Shown: piece by piece, positions 44,494 to 53,199 of the stretch
Layout of the letters: every line of letters starts with the position of its first letter
Numbering within the stretch: position 1 is the stretch's first letter
Made by a program: the position numbers and the translations under genes
Source: an uncultured Prevotella sp.
GTDB lineage: Bacteria; Bacteroidota; Bacteroidia; Bacteroidales; Bacteroidaceae
Direction: 5' to 3'
NCBI GenBank assembly: GCA_944321295.1
Contig: CALUKU010000006.1
Span: forward strand, 30,249-94,248
DNA length: 64,000 nucleotides
Notes under the pieces: generated by a model
Told to the model about the DNA's origin: nothing
Database searches by the model: none
What the model saw: the letters and a program-made list of their open reading frames with translations, nothing else

Positions 44494-44616
44494 AGTTGAC
44501 AAGTTTACAGCAAACAAGCAAACAAGGAATAAGCAGACAAGCCGTCAGTTACGAGCAGACAAGCGGATTAGCCTGTCCCTTGTCTGCTTGTCTGCTCGTA
44601 TCTTGTTTGCTTATTC
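44494..44616. repeat. Word-type inverted repeat 3' of the NfeD gene (GCAGACAAG word)
   Basis: GCAAACAAGCAAACAAGG, AAGCAGACAAG and CGAGCAGACAAGCGG on the left pair with CTTGTCTGCTTGTCTGCTCG and CTTGTTTGCTTATTC on the right. It ends at the NfeD stop. The word GCAGACAAG recurs at 53.2 and 59.1 kb. Confidence 0.85.
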
Positions 44617-45064
44617 ACGCCTTTTCCACGGTCAGTATTATGCTTTCGCGGCCAACCACGCGCACGTTCTGCCCCAAGGGGATGTACTCGCCGTCGGCCG
44701 ACACGGCCTTCCAGTCGTCGCCGTCGATGGCCACGCGGCCGTAACCGCCCTGCTCAATGGCCTCGCTCACGCGGCCGATGCGCCCCATCAGGGCGTCGGC
44801 GTTGCTCAAACGCTCGCGCCGCTTGCCGTGAAGCGCCTTGGCGAGCCGCGGCCTCACGAAGAAGAGCGACAGCAACGAGGCTACCACGAACACGGCCAGC
44901 TGGCCGTAAAAGCCGACGCCCAAGGCGGAAACAACCGCCGTAACGAGCGCTCCTATGGCAAAACACAGGATGAAGAAGTCGCCCGACGTCAACTCGAGTA
45001 TCACGCAGACGATGGCCGCCAGCGCCCAAAACTGCCAAAGGTTAGCCGCAAAATATTCTATCAT
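44615..45064 (-). CDS. NfeD family protein
   Basis: This 149-residue inner-membrane protein has two or three hydrophobic helices (about 8-65) and a C-terminal OB fold (about 85-149, with LMGRIGRVSEAIEQGGYGRVAIDGDDWKA; position given for the domain). NfeD short forms work with SPFH proteins, here encoded 137 bp downstream on the same strand. The glycine-rich OB domain ends at VEKA. Confidence 0.9.
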   Translation of the reverse strand: MIEYFAANLWQFWALAAIVCVILELTSGDFFILCFAIGALVTAVVSALGVGFYGQLAVFVVASLLSLFFVRPRLAKALHGKRRERLSNADALMGRIGRVSEAIEQGGYGRVAIDGDDWKAVSADGEYIPLGQNVRVVGRESIILTVEKA

Positions 45065-45066
45065 AT

Positions 45067-45118
45067 TATAAGGTCTTACGGTTTTACGGTAATGCGGTCA
45101 TAAGGTCTTACGGCCTCA
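45067..45118. repeat. Partial word repeat upstream of NfeD
   Basis: AAGGTCTTACGGTTTTACGG and ATAAGGTCTTACGGCC stand in tandem, without a complementary arm. The following 200 bp to 45320 show no gene and no clear promoter. Confidence 0.45.
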
Positions 45119-45329
45119 ACCGTTGTTTTTGCGAAGATAATCATTTTCGGCGTTACATACAAGAAATATGGCGAATAAATTAATTCATACGGACAAACAT
45201 TGGCCGTAAGCAAGCGCGCGGCACGGCATGAAGACATGCAACAGCCTTTGGCGTCAACGTCAAACGGCATGGTTTGCAGCACGCCCTGCAGCGCACGCGC
45301 AAACGCCTGATAATCAACGGATTAGAAAG

Positions 45330-45417
45330 AGGTTACCTTTTAGGCTGCAAAAGGCTACCTTTCAGACGATAAAAGGCAACCTTTCACAACGTAAAAGGTT
45401 GCCTATTGGAAAACCGG
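45330..45417. repeat. 22-bp-period palindrome array, four units, 3' of the frameshifted porin
   Basis: Units start at 45330, 45352, 45374 and 45396, with cores AGGTTACCTTTTA, AGGCTACCTTTCA, AGGCAACCTTTCA and AGGTTGCCTATTG. Units three and four are reverse complements of each other. The box TGATAATCAACGGATTAG precedes it. It lies 27 bp from the porin stop, as does the array at 46824. Confidence 0.88.
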
Positions 45418-45443
45418 CAGCCGGCGCCATGACGCCCGCTGGA

Positions 45444-46597
45444 CTAAAAGATGTATTGGATACGTGCCTGAGCAAGGAAGAAGTCCTTGTCGTAGAAGCT
45501 GTTGCAACCGGCGCCCACCCACACGTAACTGGCGTTGAACTTCAGACCGACGTACTTGTTAAGGTAGAAGTTGACGCCGAGCGAGAGGTCTTTTTCCTCG
45601 CCGCCGCATATCCCGCTCTTGCCGTCGTTAAGGTCGGTATAGTTGAAACGAACCGTAAGCTCCACGGCACGGTCTGACAGCGGACGGCCGGGTATGCCGT
45701 ACATGGCGTCGTAGTCAAACCCCTCGCCTACGATAAGACAGCTGCCCTGCAGGTATCCGCCGTGGGCGTTGTAGGCCTGGCGTCCGCCCGTGCGGTTAAT
45801 GCGGTCGTAGAAATACTCGCCCTGCAGGAGCACCTTGCGCGACGTGTAGAGCACTTCGGCAAGGGCTTTAAGCTGGCTGCCCATGCCTTCGATCTCCGCC
45901 CCGAGCAGTTCCTCGGGAAACATCGACGTAACGCCGGCGCTCACAACCGAGCCTGTCGGGAGTTTTTTGTTGACGTCTTTTGTGCGTAACGACAACGCTC
46001 CGCCTACATGGAACAGGCTGCCGCACGGCTTGTTGCGCTTGCGCCATACGGCGCGCGACGTCGATACGAGCGAGTTCGCTTGTCGTCGCCCAGCTTGTTG
46101 ATGTCGTTGTTGGTGTAAACGCCCGTCGCCAGATACCAATGGTCGTTGTAACAATGGCAGGTAACGCCCAGCTTGCGGCCGTCGGTGAACGCCAGCACCG
46201 ACGACGCCGACTGGTGAAAGCGCAGGTCGGCCGTGCTGATGAGCATGTCCATCGAGAACGGCTCGTAGCCGTTTCCTATCGAAACAACGCCGTGCTTGAA
46301 GTTATAGTTCAGCTGTAAGTCCTTCACCGCCACCTTGCCTCCGCCGAGTCCGATGTCGGCTTTCAGCTCCAACTTGCCGTAACCGGCCTTGAAACCGACT
46401 CGGAAATCCTCAAGGCGGTAATATCCCTGCACGTCGTCCTTGCCGTAGCCCGACGCCGTAGCATCGAGAAGGGCACGCGAACGGAACTTCACTTTAAGCG
46501 TGTCGGCGGCCTGCGCCGTGGCGGTAAGCGCCACTGCCAAGGCCAAGACGGCAAACCTCAGCCGCGGCATACGCTTTATTTTGATGACTTGTTTCAT
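45444..46597 (-). pseudogene. Frameshifted porin O/P-like outer-membrane protein
   Basis: Two overlapping frames (46597 down to about 46077, then to 45444) together match the intact paralog at 46938-48065 over its full length. The N-terminal part has a signal peptide (LRFAVLALAVALTATAQA) and DVQGYYRLEDFRVGFKAGYG; the C-terminal part ends AQARIQYIF. The break lies near 46077, where KLGDDKR should continue into NSLVSTSRAVW; one base appears to be missing. No homopolymer is present there, so slippage is not the obvious cause. It may be a true pseudogene or a sequencing error. Confidence 0.85.
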
Positions 46598-46823
46598 TTC
46601 GATTATACGTCTTTTGGTTTCTGCCGGCAAAATTATTGCGGCCGGAAATCTGAAAAAATGAATTATAGATGTATAATCGTACTGAAAAAGTGGGTGTCAA
46701 ATTAATTAATGTTTATGTTGCACCCGTGAAAAATGTTTGCAACAAACGCCACACGTTTGTAACACACATTCAGCCCAATAACACGCCACTGCCTAACACG
46801 CTGACAGCCAACGCATTTGCCAT
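46598..46823. other. Gap between the porin copies
   Basis: About 226 bp upstream of the frameshifted porin gene. No gene or clear TAnnTTTG box on the minus strand. The last 30 bp (CACGCTGACAGCCAACGCAT) resemble the box that accompanies the 22-bp arrays. Confidence 0.4.
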
Positions 46824-46911
46824 ATGCCGCCTTCCGGCCTGCAAAAGGCGGCATATCACAACGCAAAAGGTTGCCTTTCGTGCGGTGAAAGGCAACCTCT
46901 TGAAAAACCGT
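46824..46911. repeat. 22-bp-period palindrome array, four units, 3' of the intact porin
   Basis: Units start at 46824, 46846, 46868 and 46890, with cores ATGCCGCCTTCCG, AGGCGGCATATCA, AGGTTGCCTTTCG and AGGCAACCTCTTG. Units three and four are reverse complements, as in the 45330 array but in swapped order. The array-to-stop spacing (27 bp) equals that of the other copy. Confidence 0.85.
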
Positions 46912-46937
46912 TTGCCGGCGCCTTGGCGCCCGCAAGA

Positions 46938-48065
46938 CTAAAAGATGTATTGGATACGTGCCTGGGCAAGGAAGAAGTCCTTGTCGTAGAAGCTGTTGCA
47001 GCCGTCGCCCACCCACACATAACTGCCGTTGAACTTAAGGCCTACGTACTTGTTAAGGTAGAAGTTGACGCCGAGCGAGAGGTCTTTTCCCTCGCCGCCG
47101 TATATCCCGCTATTGTTGTCGTTAAGGTCGGTATAGTTGAAACGGGCCACAAGCTCCACGGCACGGTCTGACAGGGGGCGGCCCGGTATGCCGTACATGG
47201 CGTCGTAATAAAAGCCGTTGCCTTTCAGCAGATAGCTGCCCTGGACGTATCCGCCGTGGGCGTTATAGGCCGGACGCCCGCCCGTGCGGTTCATGCGGTC
47301 GTAGAAATACTCGCCCTGCAGAAGCACCTTGCGCGACGTATAAAGCGCCTCTACTATGCCTTTAAGCTCGCTGCCCATGCCGTCGAACTCGGCGCCGTAC
47401 ATCGGTTCGGGCAACAGCGACGTCACTCCGGGGCTGCTAATCGAGCCGGAGGGGTTGTCCTTGTTGACTTCCTTCGTGCGGTATGAGAAGCCGCCGCCAA
47501 CATGCAGCAGCTTGCCTGCCGCCTCGTTGCGCTTGCGCCACACGGCACGGGTGGTTGAAACGAGCGCGTTCTTCTTTTCGTCGCGCAGGCGGTTCATGTC
47601 GTTATGGGTGTAAAGACCCGTGGCCAGATACCAGTGGTCGTCATAATAATGATAGGTAATGCCAAGCCTCGGACTATTGGTAAAGGCCGTAACCGAGGGC
47701 GCCATCTGGTTGAAGCGCATGTCGGTGGTGCTGATGAGCATGTCCATCGAGAACGGCTCGTAGCCGTTTCCGAACGAAAGCACGCCGTTCTTGAAGTGGT
47801 AATTGAGCAGCAACACTTTCATCTCGAACTTCTTTCCAGCCATCTCAAGGTCGGCAATCATCTCGTAATTACCGTAATTGGCAAAGAAACCCGCCCTGCA
47901 GTCTTCCAGATGGTAATATCCCTGCACGTCTTCCTTGCCGTAACCCGTGGCCGTAGCGTCGATAAGGGCGCGCGCGGTGAACTTGACTTTAAGCGAATCG
48001 GCATGCGAAACTCCTGCGCCATAAGCTAACATGGCGGCAAAAACCAATAATCTTAACGCCTTCAT
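46938..48065 (-). CDS. Porin O/P-like outer-membrane protein
   Basis: This 375-residue protein has a signal peptide (LRLLVFAAMLAYGAGVSHA) and a pattern resembling phosphate-selective porins: DVQGYYHLEDCRAGFFANYG, a strand-rich middle with FGNGYEPFSMDMLIS, and a C-terminal strand AQARIQYIF. It probably forms a channel in the outer membrane; the solute is not evident. It is the intact member of a tandem pair whose other copy is frameshifted. Confidence 0.8.
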   Translation of the reverse strand: MKALRLLVFAAMLAYGAGVSHADSLKVKFTARALIDATATGYGKEDVQGYYHLEDCRAGFFANYGNYEMIADLEMAGKKFEMKVLLLNYHFKNGVLSFGNGYEPFSMDMLISTTDMRFNQMAPSVTAFTNSPRLGITYHYYDDHWYLATGLYTHNDMNRLRDEKKNALVSTTRAVWRKRNEAAGKLLHVGGGFSYRTKEVNKDNPSGSISSPGVTSLLPEPMYGAEFDGMGSELKGIVEALYTSRKVLLQGEYFYDRMNRTGGRPAYNAHGGYVQGSYLLKGNGFYYDAMYGIPGRPLSDRAVELVARFNYTDLNDNNSGIYGGEGKDLSLGVNFYLNKYVGLKFNGSYVWVGDGCNSFYDKDFFLAQARIQYIF

Positions 48066-48415
48066 AGGTTTAAAATTCCATAATATTAGGATTCAACTGC
48101 AAAATTACTGCAAGGCCGAATAAGAAAAAAATAATTTATCAAGTTTAATAAATGCAAAAGCGCGGCTTTATGGTTATTTAACATTTATGCAGTTTTTATG
48201 CATGTGCAAGAGGCCGACAAAGCCTCAAAATGCCGCCATGACAACGCATAACACCCGGCGGCGGCGCAACCGGAAACACCCCGGCAGGCAACGGCGGGAA
48301 AGACGTATGGCCGACTTCACAGCCGGCCATACCCCAGTTATACAAAAACATTATGAATTTTATTTAGCGAACAAGATTTACAAAAAAGTATATCCTTGGG
48401 TAAAATCACGAAAAG
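48066..48415. other. Intergenic region upstream of the intact porin
   Basis: The minus strand has TAATTTTG at 48100-48107, a possible porin -7 box 35 bp from the start. A perfect 9-bp stem (GTATGGCCG at 48305-48313 with CGGCCATAC at 48324-48332) may belong to the end of the DUF2023 transcript. I see no gene. Confidence 0.4.
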
Positions 48416-48778
48416 TCATTGCGCCTTCTTGCAGCTGCGGCACTTGCGCTCGCAATATCTCTCACACTGTGCGCAGATGTCATAGCCGAGCATTGCGCCG
48501 AGAATGAAGTCCTCTTCGGGCGAAAGCATGTTGAGGGGGCGGTTCAGCATGAGGCGTATGGCCTTGAGGCACTCGCCCCGTCCGAAGTAAAGGTTGACGC
48601 GATCGTTGCCCACCGGCTGCAGGATGTAGTCGATGTTCTGGCGGCGCAGGCGTGCCGTGGCGTACTGCTCGTACTTCTTGTTGAACGTGAAGAGCACCAT
48701 CCGCCGCACTCCTTTCTTGTATTCATATATGTGGTTGGTCAGCACCTTCATGTCGGGTGGCAATATCTCAGTCTGCAT
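48416..48778 (-). CDS. DUF2023 family protein
   Basis: This 120-residue protein matches the DUF2023 family that accompanies FldA flavodoxins in Bacteroidota: KVLTNHIYEYKKGVRRMVLFT near the N-terminus (with another Met at residue 10 as possible start), QNIDYILQPVGNDRVNLYFG, and a C-terminal Cys cluster CAQCERYCERKCRSCKK. The cysteines could bind metal. It follows the flavodoxin gene by 99 bp. Function is unknown. Confidence 0.85.
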   Translation of the reverse strand: MQTEILPPDMKVLTNHIYEYKKGVRRMVLFTFNKKYEQYATARLRRQNIDYILQPVGNDRVNLYFGRGECLKAIRLMLNRPLNMLSPEEDFILGAMLGYDICAQCERYCERKCRSCKKAQ

Positions 48779-48877
48779 AAGGCTCGATTTTTAGGAGGCA
48801 GAGTGGCCGCGGGGGGCGCAGGGCGGTGCATGTAAGCAAAGGGCCGCGCCCCCGATAACCACAAAACCAATTTATTA

Positions 48878-49381
48878 TTAGAGATTGTCTTTTATGCTCT
48901 CGGTCCATGCCGCGATGCGGTCGTCGGTCTTGTCAGGCTCGTTCACGTCGTCGAGGGCAAGGCCGATGAAGCGTCCGTCAACAACGGCGGCCGAATCGTC
49001 GAACGTGTAGCCGTCGGTTGAAACGCACCCTACGAACTCAGCGCCGCTGTCCTTCAGGGCGTCGTATATCTCGCCCATGGCGGCGCAGAACGTGTCGCCG
49101 TATGACTCGCAGTCGCCGCAGCCGAAGAGGGCGACGGTCTTTCCCGAGAGGTCGGCCTGCTTAAGCTTCTCCAGTCCGTCGTACCAGTCGTCCTGAAGCT
49201 CGCCAGCTCCCCATGTTGAAGTGCCGAGCAGAACGTTCTTGTAAGGCGCGACGGTGTCGGCAGTTACCTTCGCAACGTCGTAGACGTCGGCTCCGCCGAC
49301 TCCCAACTTGGCGGCTATCTTATCGGCAATGGCCTGGCAGGTGCCCGTAGACGAGCCGTAGATTATACATGTCTTCTCCAT
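48878..49381 (-). CDS. fldA: Flavodoxin
   Basis: This FMN electron carrier has 167 residues. The phosphate-binding loop is YGSSTGTCQAIAD, followed by STWGAGELQDDW (aromatic FMN shield) and FGCGDCESYGDTFC. It is a long-chain flavodoxin that can replace ferredoxin, for example with the 2-oxoacid oxidoreductase type found in this window. DUF2023 follows on the same strand. Confidence 0.95.
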   Translation of the reverse strand: MEKTCIIYGSSTGTCQAIADKIAAKLGVGGADVYDVAKVTADTVAPYKNVLLGTSTWGAGELQDDWYDGLEKLKQADLSGKTVALFGCGDCESYGDTFCAAMGEIYDALKDSGAEFVGCVSTDGYTFDDSAAVVDGRFIGLALDDVNEPDKTDDRIAAWTESIKDNL

Positions 49382-49423
49382 ATCCTTTCAGTAGTTTAAA
49401 GTTATTATTCGTATTTACGGTTG

Positions 49424-49431
49424 CAAAGTTA
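49424..49431 (-). promoter_or_regulatory. Putative -7 box for fldA
   Basis: The minus strand reads TAACTTTG, a TAnnTTTG match, 43 bp upstream of the start. A TTG-like -33 lies about 20 bp further. Confidence 0.5.
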
Positions 49432-49506
49432 AGCCTAAACCGTAAACCGTGCAATACCTAAAAATAGGGTTTCGGCTGATACCTAAAAACCATTAGTTAC
49501 GAAAAA

Positions 49507-49534
49507 GACCGCCAGACACAAGCGTCTGACGGTC
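49507..49534 (-). terminator. Intrinsic terminator of the small secreted protein gene
   Basis: GACCGCCAGAC pairs with GTCTGACGGTC (one G-T pair) across a 6-base loop and is followed on the minus strand by TTTTT. It lies 21 bp past the stop codon. Confidence 0.85.
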
Positions 49535-49554
49535 CTTGTTATAATAGATATGGC

Positions 49555-49917
49555 TTATTTTGCCAAACCACGGTTGTTGAACGTTGCGTTGAGCAGCCTA
49601 AGATACTTGTGGTACTGCTCTTCGGTGAGCACGTAACGCATGTACTTGAGGTCTTTCTCCACGGCCTTCCTAACCATCGACTCACGCTCTTCGGCGTTGG
49701 CTGCGGCGGCGTTCATCATGTCGGCGCAGAAAGACGAGTGGATGTCTTGTATCGCTTCTGCCTGGTCTACCGAAAGCCCGAGGCTCTCTGACAGCCTGCC
49801 GTAATTGACGGCCATGTTGTAAGCACTTGCGCCTGCGGCGCCGTTCAACTTCTCATTCTCTGCAAATGCCATAGTCATGCTGAGCACGGCTACGACGGTT
49901 AAAAACAATCTTTTCAT
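49555..49917 (-). CDS. Small secreted helical protein
   Basis: This 120-residue protein has a signal peptide (MKRLFLTVVAVLSMTMAFA) and a helical mature part with LSVDQAEAIQDIHSSFCADM and VLTEEQYHKYLRLLNATF. The pattern of heptad-like helices recalls Spy/CpxP periplasmic chaperones, but the LTxxQ motifs are only partly matched. A terminator follows and a TAACTTTG box (50019-50026, minus strand) precedes. Function is not known. Confidence 0.7.
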   Translation of the reverse strand: MKRLFLTVVAVLSMTMAFAENEKLNGAAGASAYNMAVNYGRLSESLGLSVDQAEAIQDIHSSFCADMMNAAAANAEERESMVRKAVEKDLKYMRYVLTEEQYHKYLRLLNATFNNRGLAK

Positions 49918-50450
49918 AATCCTTAAACTTTTCTTTTTACCTTGGGCTCCGGTTCTTTCGTCACGAACGGCCTCGGCCCGTTATCCTGTTAATTATCTCT
50001 TCTTGTCTTTCGACGGTGCAAAGTTACGGCCGTTTTAGGCAACTTGGAACGCGAAACGCCCGCTGTTTGCGTTAACAGCGCGCTTTTTTGACCTAAATCA
50101 AAGAATAAGTATTGTTTTAGTATGAATGTGTCAGCATACGCACGCCATTATATCACAATATGTAATCAGTTTGTCATAACTTCGTATCATGCCCGCCGGC
50201 AACGGCCATGCTTACACCTTAATACACAGCACGCACGCATCGCCGTCGTGACATCCTGCCACGCAAAACACGACAGCTGCTTACATATTGGTTTTGGAAG
50301 GCGCTCCGAGAAGGGCTTCGGCCTGAAAAAAGCAACGCTTTGACTGAAATAAGGCAAGGAAAAGTGTGCAAACATAACAGCCTGAGCTATAATACGTTAA
50401 CACAGAAGCGCATCATCATGTGCAACGCAGTGAGCCGCCAAAAGCCTAAA
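49918..50450. other. Long intergenic region before the 50.5-kb array
   Basis: Apart from the -7 box at 50019-50026 I find no gene or regulatory site. Short frames here lack ribosome sites and family features. The region leads into a 22-bp-period array, a shared-end element and a duplicated promoter, making a 1.25-kb non-coding stretch. Confidence 0.4.
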
Positions 50451-50555
50451 AAGCGGTCTTTTACGGCGCAAAAGACCGCCTATTGCAACGCCGAAGACGG
50501 CTAAACGCAAGGCAAAAAGCGGCCTTTACGCATCGTAAAAGCACGCCTTTGGCGG
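50451..50555. repeat. 22-bp-period palindrome array, five units
   Basis: Units start at 50451, 50473, 50495, 50517 and 50539, with cores AAGCGGTCTTTTA, AGACCGCCTATTG, AGACGGCTAAACG, AAGCGGCCTTTAC and AAGCACGCCTTTG. Units one and two can pair (GCGGTCTTTT with AAAAGACCGC). A clear flanking box is not seen. Confidence 0.8.
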
Positions 50556-50786
50556 CATATAACAACGGAATTAGGGGTAAAAACGGCAGTTACGCCCGCC
50601 CGAACGGACTCAACAGGCCATGCCACGGCCCTGTTTCCGCTAAAAGGACGCACGTTTGCCGAATGTCATTGTGTCACGAAAAGCGCCTTACGTGCTTCAT
50701 AATGAGCGGAACGTCAACAATTAGAGGCTATTGGCTTATTGGCAACAACTAACTCTTGCGCTGCCTTTTGACAGCGTTAGCCCCTT

Positions 50787-50965
50787 ATAAACTTTCACGC
50801 CTAAAATACATATAAACACCTTCCCGTAGGGACATAATTTATTATGTCCGCACGTTCTGTAAGAACGTTATATGTAAAATAATTATTAAATACGCCTCTT
50901 CGCGGCGTGCAGACATAATAAATTATGTCCCTACGAGGGGATGTTTTCATTATACCGAATTCACC
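50787..50965. repeat. Shared-end element, type A core
   Basis: The left end is degraded (TTATAAACTTTCACGCC). The palindrome GGACATAATTTATTATGTCC lies at about 50829-50848 and its complement at about 50912-50931. The right end ATTATACCGAATTCACC is at 50949-50965 and abuts the duplicated promoter segment. Confidence 0.75.
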
Positions 50966-50966
50966 A

Positions 50967-51142
50967 TTGGATAAGGTAGGCGGCATCTCGGAATTGAAAA
51001 TAAAAGCTCGTTTCACTCGTTTCTATTTTGCATTTCACTCGATTTGCACTACCTTTGGATTAGGTAGGCGGCATCTCGGAAATGAAAATAAAAGCTCGTT
51101 TCACTCGTTTTTATTTTGCATTTCACTCGATTTGCACTACCT
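50967..51142 (+). repeat. Tandem 88-bp promoter-bearing duplication
   Basis: Two direct copies (about 50967-51054 and 51055-51142) share GGTAGGCGGCATCTCGGAA, AAATAAAAGCTCGTTTCACT and ATTTTGCATTTCACTCG. Each carries a complete TTTG-N19-TACCTTTG promoter. Divergence is a few bases per copy, so the duplication is fairly recent. Confidence 0.88.
51027..51057 (+). promoter_or_regulatory. First copy of the slyD-aroC promoter
   Basis: TTTG at 51027-51030, a 19-bp spacer and TACCTTTG at 51050-51057 match consensus. A transcript from here would carry about 108 bases of leader, including the second promoter copy. Confidence 0.7.
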
Positions 51143-51145
51143 TTG
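51115..51145 (+). promoter_or_regulatory. Second copy of the slyD-aroC promoter
   Basis: TTTG at 51115-51118, a 19-bp spacer and TACCTTTG at 51138-51145, 27 bp before the slyD start. It lies inside the longer reading frame that begins at 51082, which supports the start at 51172. Confidence 0.8.
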
Positions 51146-51171
51146 CCGGGAAACTAACAATAAAACAAGAA

Positions 51172-51819
51172 ATGGGAAGCAATCTGAACAGATACATCGC
51201 GGTGGCTTACAAACTGTACACCGTGGACAACGGAGTGAGCGAACTTGTAGAAGAGGCTACCGATAAGGAGCCGTTCCAGTTTATAAGCGGCTACGGCGTG
51301 GCGCTCGACGCCTTCGAGAAAGCCGTCGCCGGACTTGAAACGGGAGCCGAATTCGATTTCACCCTGCAAAAAGACGACGCCTACGGCGACTATGAACAGG
51401 AGCACGTGCTCGACCTTGACAGGGAGGTGTTCTGCATCAACGGCCACTTCGACCACGAACGTATATTCAAGGACGCCATCGTGCCGCTGCAAAACGAAGA
51501 CGGCAACAGGTTCCTGGCCAAGGTCGTTTCAGTGGACAACAGCAAGGTGAGGGTTGACCTCAACCACCCGTTGGCCGGCAAGACGCTCAACTTCAAGGGA
51601 CACGTAGTGGAGGCGCGCGAGGCCACCAACGAGGAGATACAGGGCCTCATAAACCGCATGAGCGGCGAGGGCTGCTGCTGCGGAGGCCACCACGACGACG
51701 GCGAGTGCTGCCACGGACACGACCATGAAGGCGGCTGCTGCGGTCATCATCATGACCACAAGGAAGGCGGCTGCCACGGACACGGCCACAAAGAGGGAGG
51801 CTGCTGCCACAAGAACTGA
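51172..51819 (+). CDS. SlyD-like FKBP peptidyl-prolyl isomerase with metal-binding tail
   Basis: This 215-residue protein combines an FKBP domain with IF insert (about 1-155: [55 protein letters not shown]) and a His/Cys/Gly-rich tail (about 163-213: [25 protein letters not shown]). SlyD proteins assist folding and deliver nickel, for example in hydrogenase maturation. The start at 51172 lies just after a consensus promoter. aroC follows by 29 bp and is probably co-transcribed. Confidence 0.92.
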   Translation: MGSNLNRYIAVAYKLYTVDNGVSELVEEATDKEPFQFISGYGVALDAFEKAVAGLETGAEFDFTLQKDDAYGDYEQEHVLDLDREVFCINGHFDHERIFKDAIVPLQNEDGNRFLAKVVSVDNSKVRVDLNHPLAGKTLNFKGHVVEAREATNEEIQGLINRMSGEGCCCGGHHDDGECCHGHDHEGGCCGHHHDHKEGGCHGHGHKEGGCCHKN

Positions 51820-51848
51820 TTATTTTTTCACACAATCAACCGTTTACA

Positions 51849-52925
51849 ATGAAGAATACTTTCGGCAACCTGTTCCGCCTTACGACCTTCGGCGAAAGTC
51901 ACGGCGAGGCCATCGGAGGCGTGGTTGACGGCCTGCCGGCCGGCATTGACGTCGACATGGACTTCATACAGCGCGAACTTGACCGCCGCCGCCCGGGCCA
52001 AAGCGCCATAACGACAAGCCGAAAGGAAGCCGACAGGGTGGAACTGCTGAGCGGAGTGTTCGAGGGCAAGTCTACGGGCTGCCCGATAGGGTTCATCGTA
52101 AGGAACGCCAACCAACGCTCGGCCGACTACGACGAGATGCGCACGGTGTTCCGTCCGTCGCACGCCGACTATACCTATACCGCCAAATACGGTCTGCGCG
52201 ACTACCGCGGCGGAGGGCGTTCGTCGGCCCGGGTGACGATAAGCCGCTGCGTGGGCGGCGCGCTGGCAAAGCTCGCCCTGAGGCAGATTGGCGTCAGCGT
52301 GCAGGCATACACGTCGCAGGTAGGCGACATAGCGCTTGAAAATGACTACCGCAAATATGACCCGGAGCTGGCCGAAAGCAACATCGTGAGATGTCCCGAC
52401 GCGGCCAAGGCCGAAGAGATGATAAGGCTGATAAGCAGCGTAAAGGCCGACGGCGACACCGTCGGCGGCACCGTTACATGCGTAATAAAGGGTTGCCCTG
52501 CAGGCATTGGCGAACCGGAGTTTGACAAGCTGCACGCCGCCTTAGGCTATGCCATGCTGGGCATTAACGCCGTCAAGGGCGTAGAGTTCGGCGAGGGCTT
52601 CGCCATGGCGGCCATGCGCGGCAGCCAGGCTAACGACATCTTCGTGAACGACAACGGGCGCGTTTCAACGCTGACAAACCATAGCGGAGGCATACAGGGC
52701 GGCATAAGCAACGGCCAGGACATATATTTCCGTGTGGCGTTCAAGCCCGTGGCAACGCTGCTAAAGGAACAGCCGACGATTGACACCGACCACAACGAAA
52801 CGACGCTGAAGGCCCGCGGGCGCCACGACCCTTGCGTAGTGCCGAGAGCCGTGCCCATTGTGGAGGCCATGGCGGCCATGACTGTTCTTGACGAATATTT
52901 AATCGGGAAAACCATTAAAATGTGA
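51849..52925 (+). CDS. aroC: Chorismate synthase
   Basis: It makes chorismate from EPSP, using reduced FMN without net redox change. The 358 residues show [20 protein letters not shown] at the start, [29 protein letters not shown] and the C-terminal [17 protein letters not shown]. It supplies chorismate to the pheA/tyrA operon elsewhere in the window. Its terminator may be the hairpin at 53066-53098, unless that belongs to a separate RNA. Confidence 0.97.
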   Translation: MKNTFGNLFRLTTFGESHGEAIGGVVDGLPAGIDVDMDFIQRELDRRRPGQSAITTSRKEADRVELLSGVFEGKSTGCPIGFIVRNANQRSADYDEMRTVFRPSHADYTYTAKYGLRDYRGGGRSSARVTISRCVGGALAKLALRQIGVSVQAYTSQVGDIALENDYRKYDPELAESNIVRCPDAAKAEEMIRLISSVKADGDTVGGTVTCVIKGCPAGIGEPEFDKLHAALGYAMLGINAVKGVEFGEGFAMAAMRGSQANDIFVNDNGRVSTLTNHSGGIQGGISNGQDIYFRVAFKPVATLLKEQPTIDTDHNETTLKARGRHDPCVVPRAVPIVEAMAAMTVLDEYLIGKTIKM

Positions 52926-52986
52926 TTTTTTCGACAAAAATGAAATAAAAGTTTATCATTTACTTGTTTGTATGGTATTTATTCTG

Positions 52987-52994
52987 TACATTTG
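52987..52994 (+). promoter_or_regulatory. Putative -7 box of a small RNA
   Basis: TACATTTG matches TAnnTTTG. TTTG at 52967-52970 is 16 bp upstream, and TTG at 52964-52966 is 20 bp upstream. No reading frame follows, but a strong terminator does, 72 bp later. Confidence 0.5.
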
Positions 52995-53000
52995 CATCGA

Positions 53001-53098
53001 CAATACGGGGGTTGTGAAATTCTTGTATTTGTCTAATTAAGTCTAGTTTAGTTTTTGTGTTGGTTGAGAGCGGCCAATTGGCCGCTCTCTTTTTATTT
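53001..53098 (+). ncRNA. Candidate small RNA downstream of aroC
   Basis: A promoter-like box (52987-52994) is followed by about 65 bases without a credible open frame and a perfect 10-bp terminator stem (GAGAGCGGCC, AATT loop) with TTTTTATTT at 53090-53098. Predicted length is near 98 bases. I match it to no known RNA family. It could instead be only the aroC terminator with a chance upstream box. Confidence 0.4.
53066..53098 (+). terminator. Strong intrinsic terminator
   Basis: Perfect stem GAGAGCGGCC at 53066-53075, AATT loop, complement to 53089, then TTTTTATTT. It ends aroC transcription and, if real, the small RNA. Confidence 0.9.
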
Positions 53099-53199
53099 CA
53101 CTTAAAATCACGATGTTGGACCGTTACTCAGGCGTTTTTCTTATAATTGAACTGTTGAAAAAAGCCGACTACACCGTTGAAAGCGTCAAATGACTTTAC

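Noticed and set aside
46060-46090. Programmed frameshift in the porin copy
   Set aside because: No slippery heptamer or homopolymer at the break; mutation or read error is simpler.
50122-50343. Open frame of 73 residues in the long gap
   Set aside because: Low-information sequence, no ribosome site, no family features.
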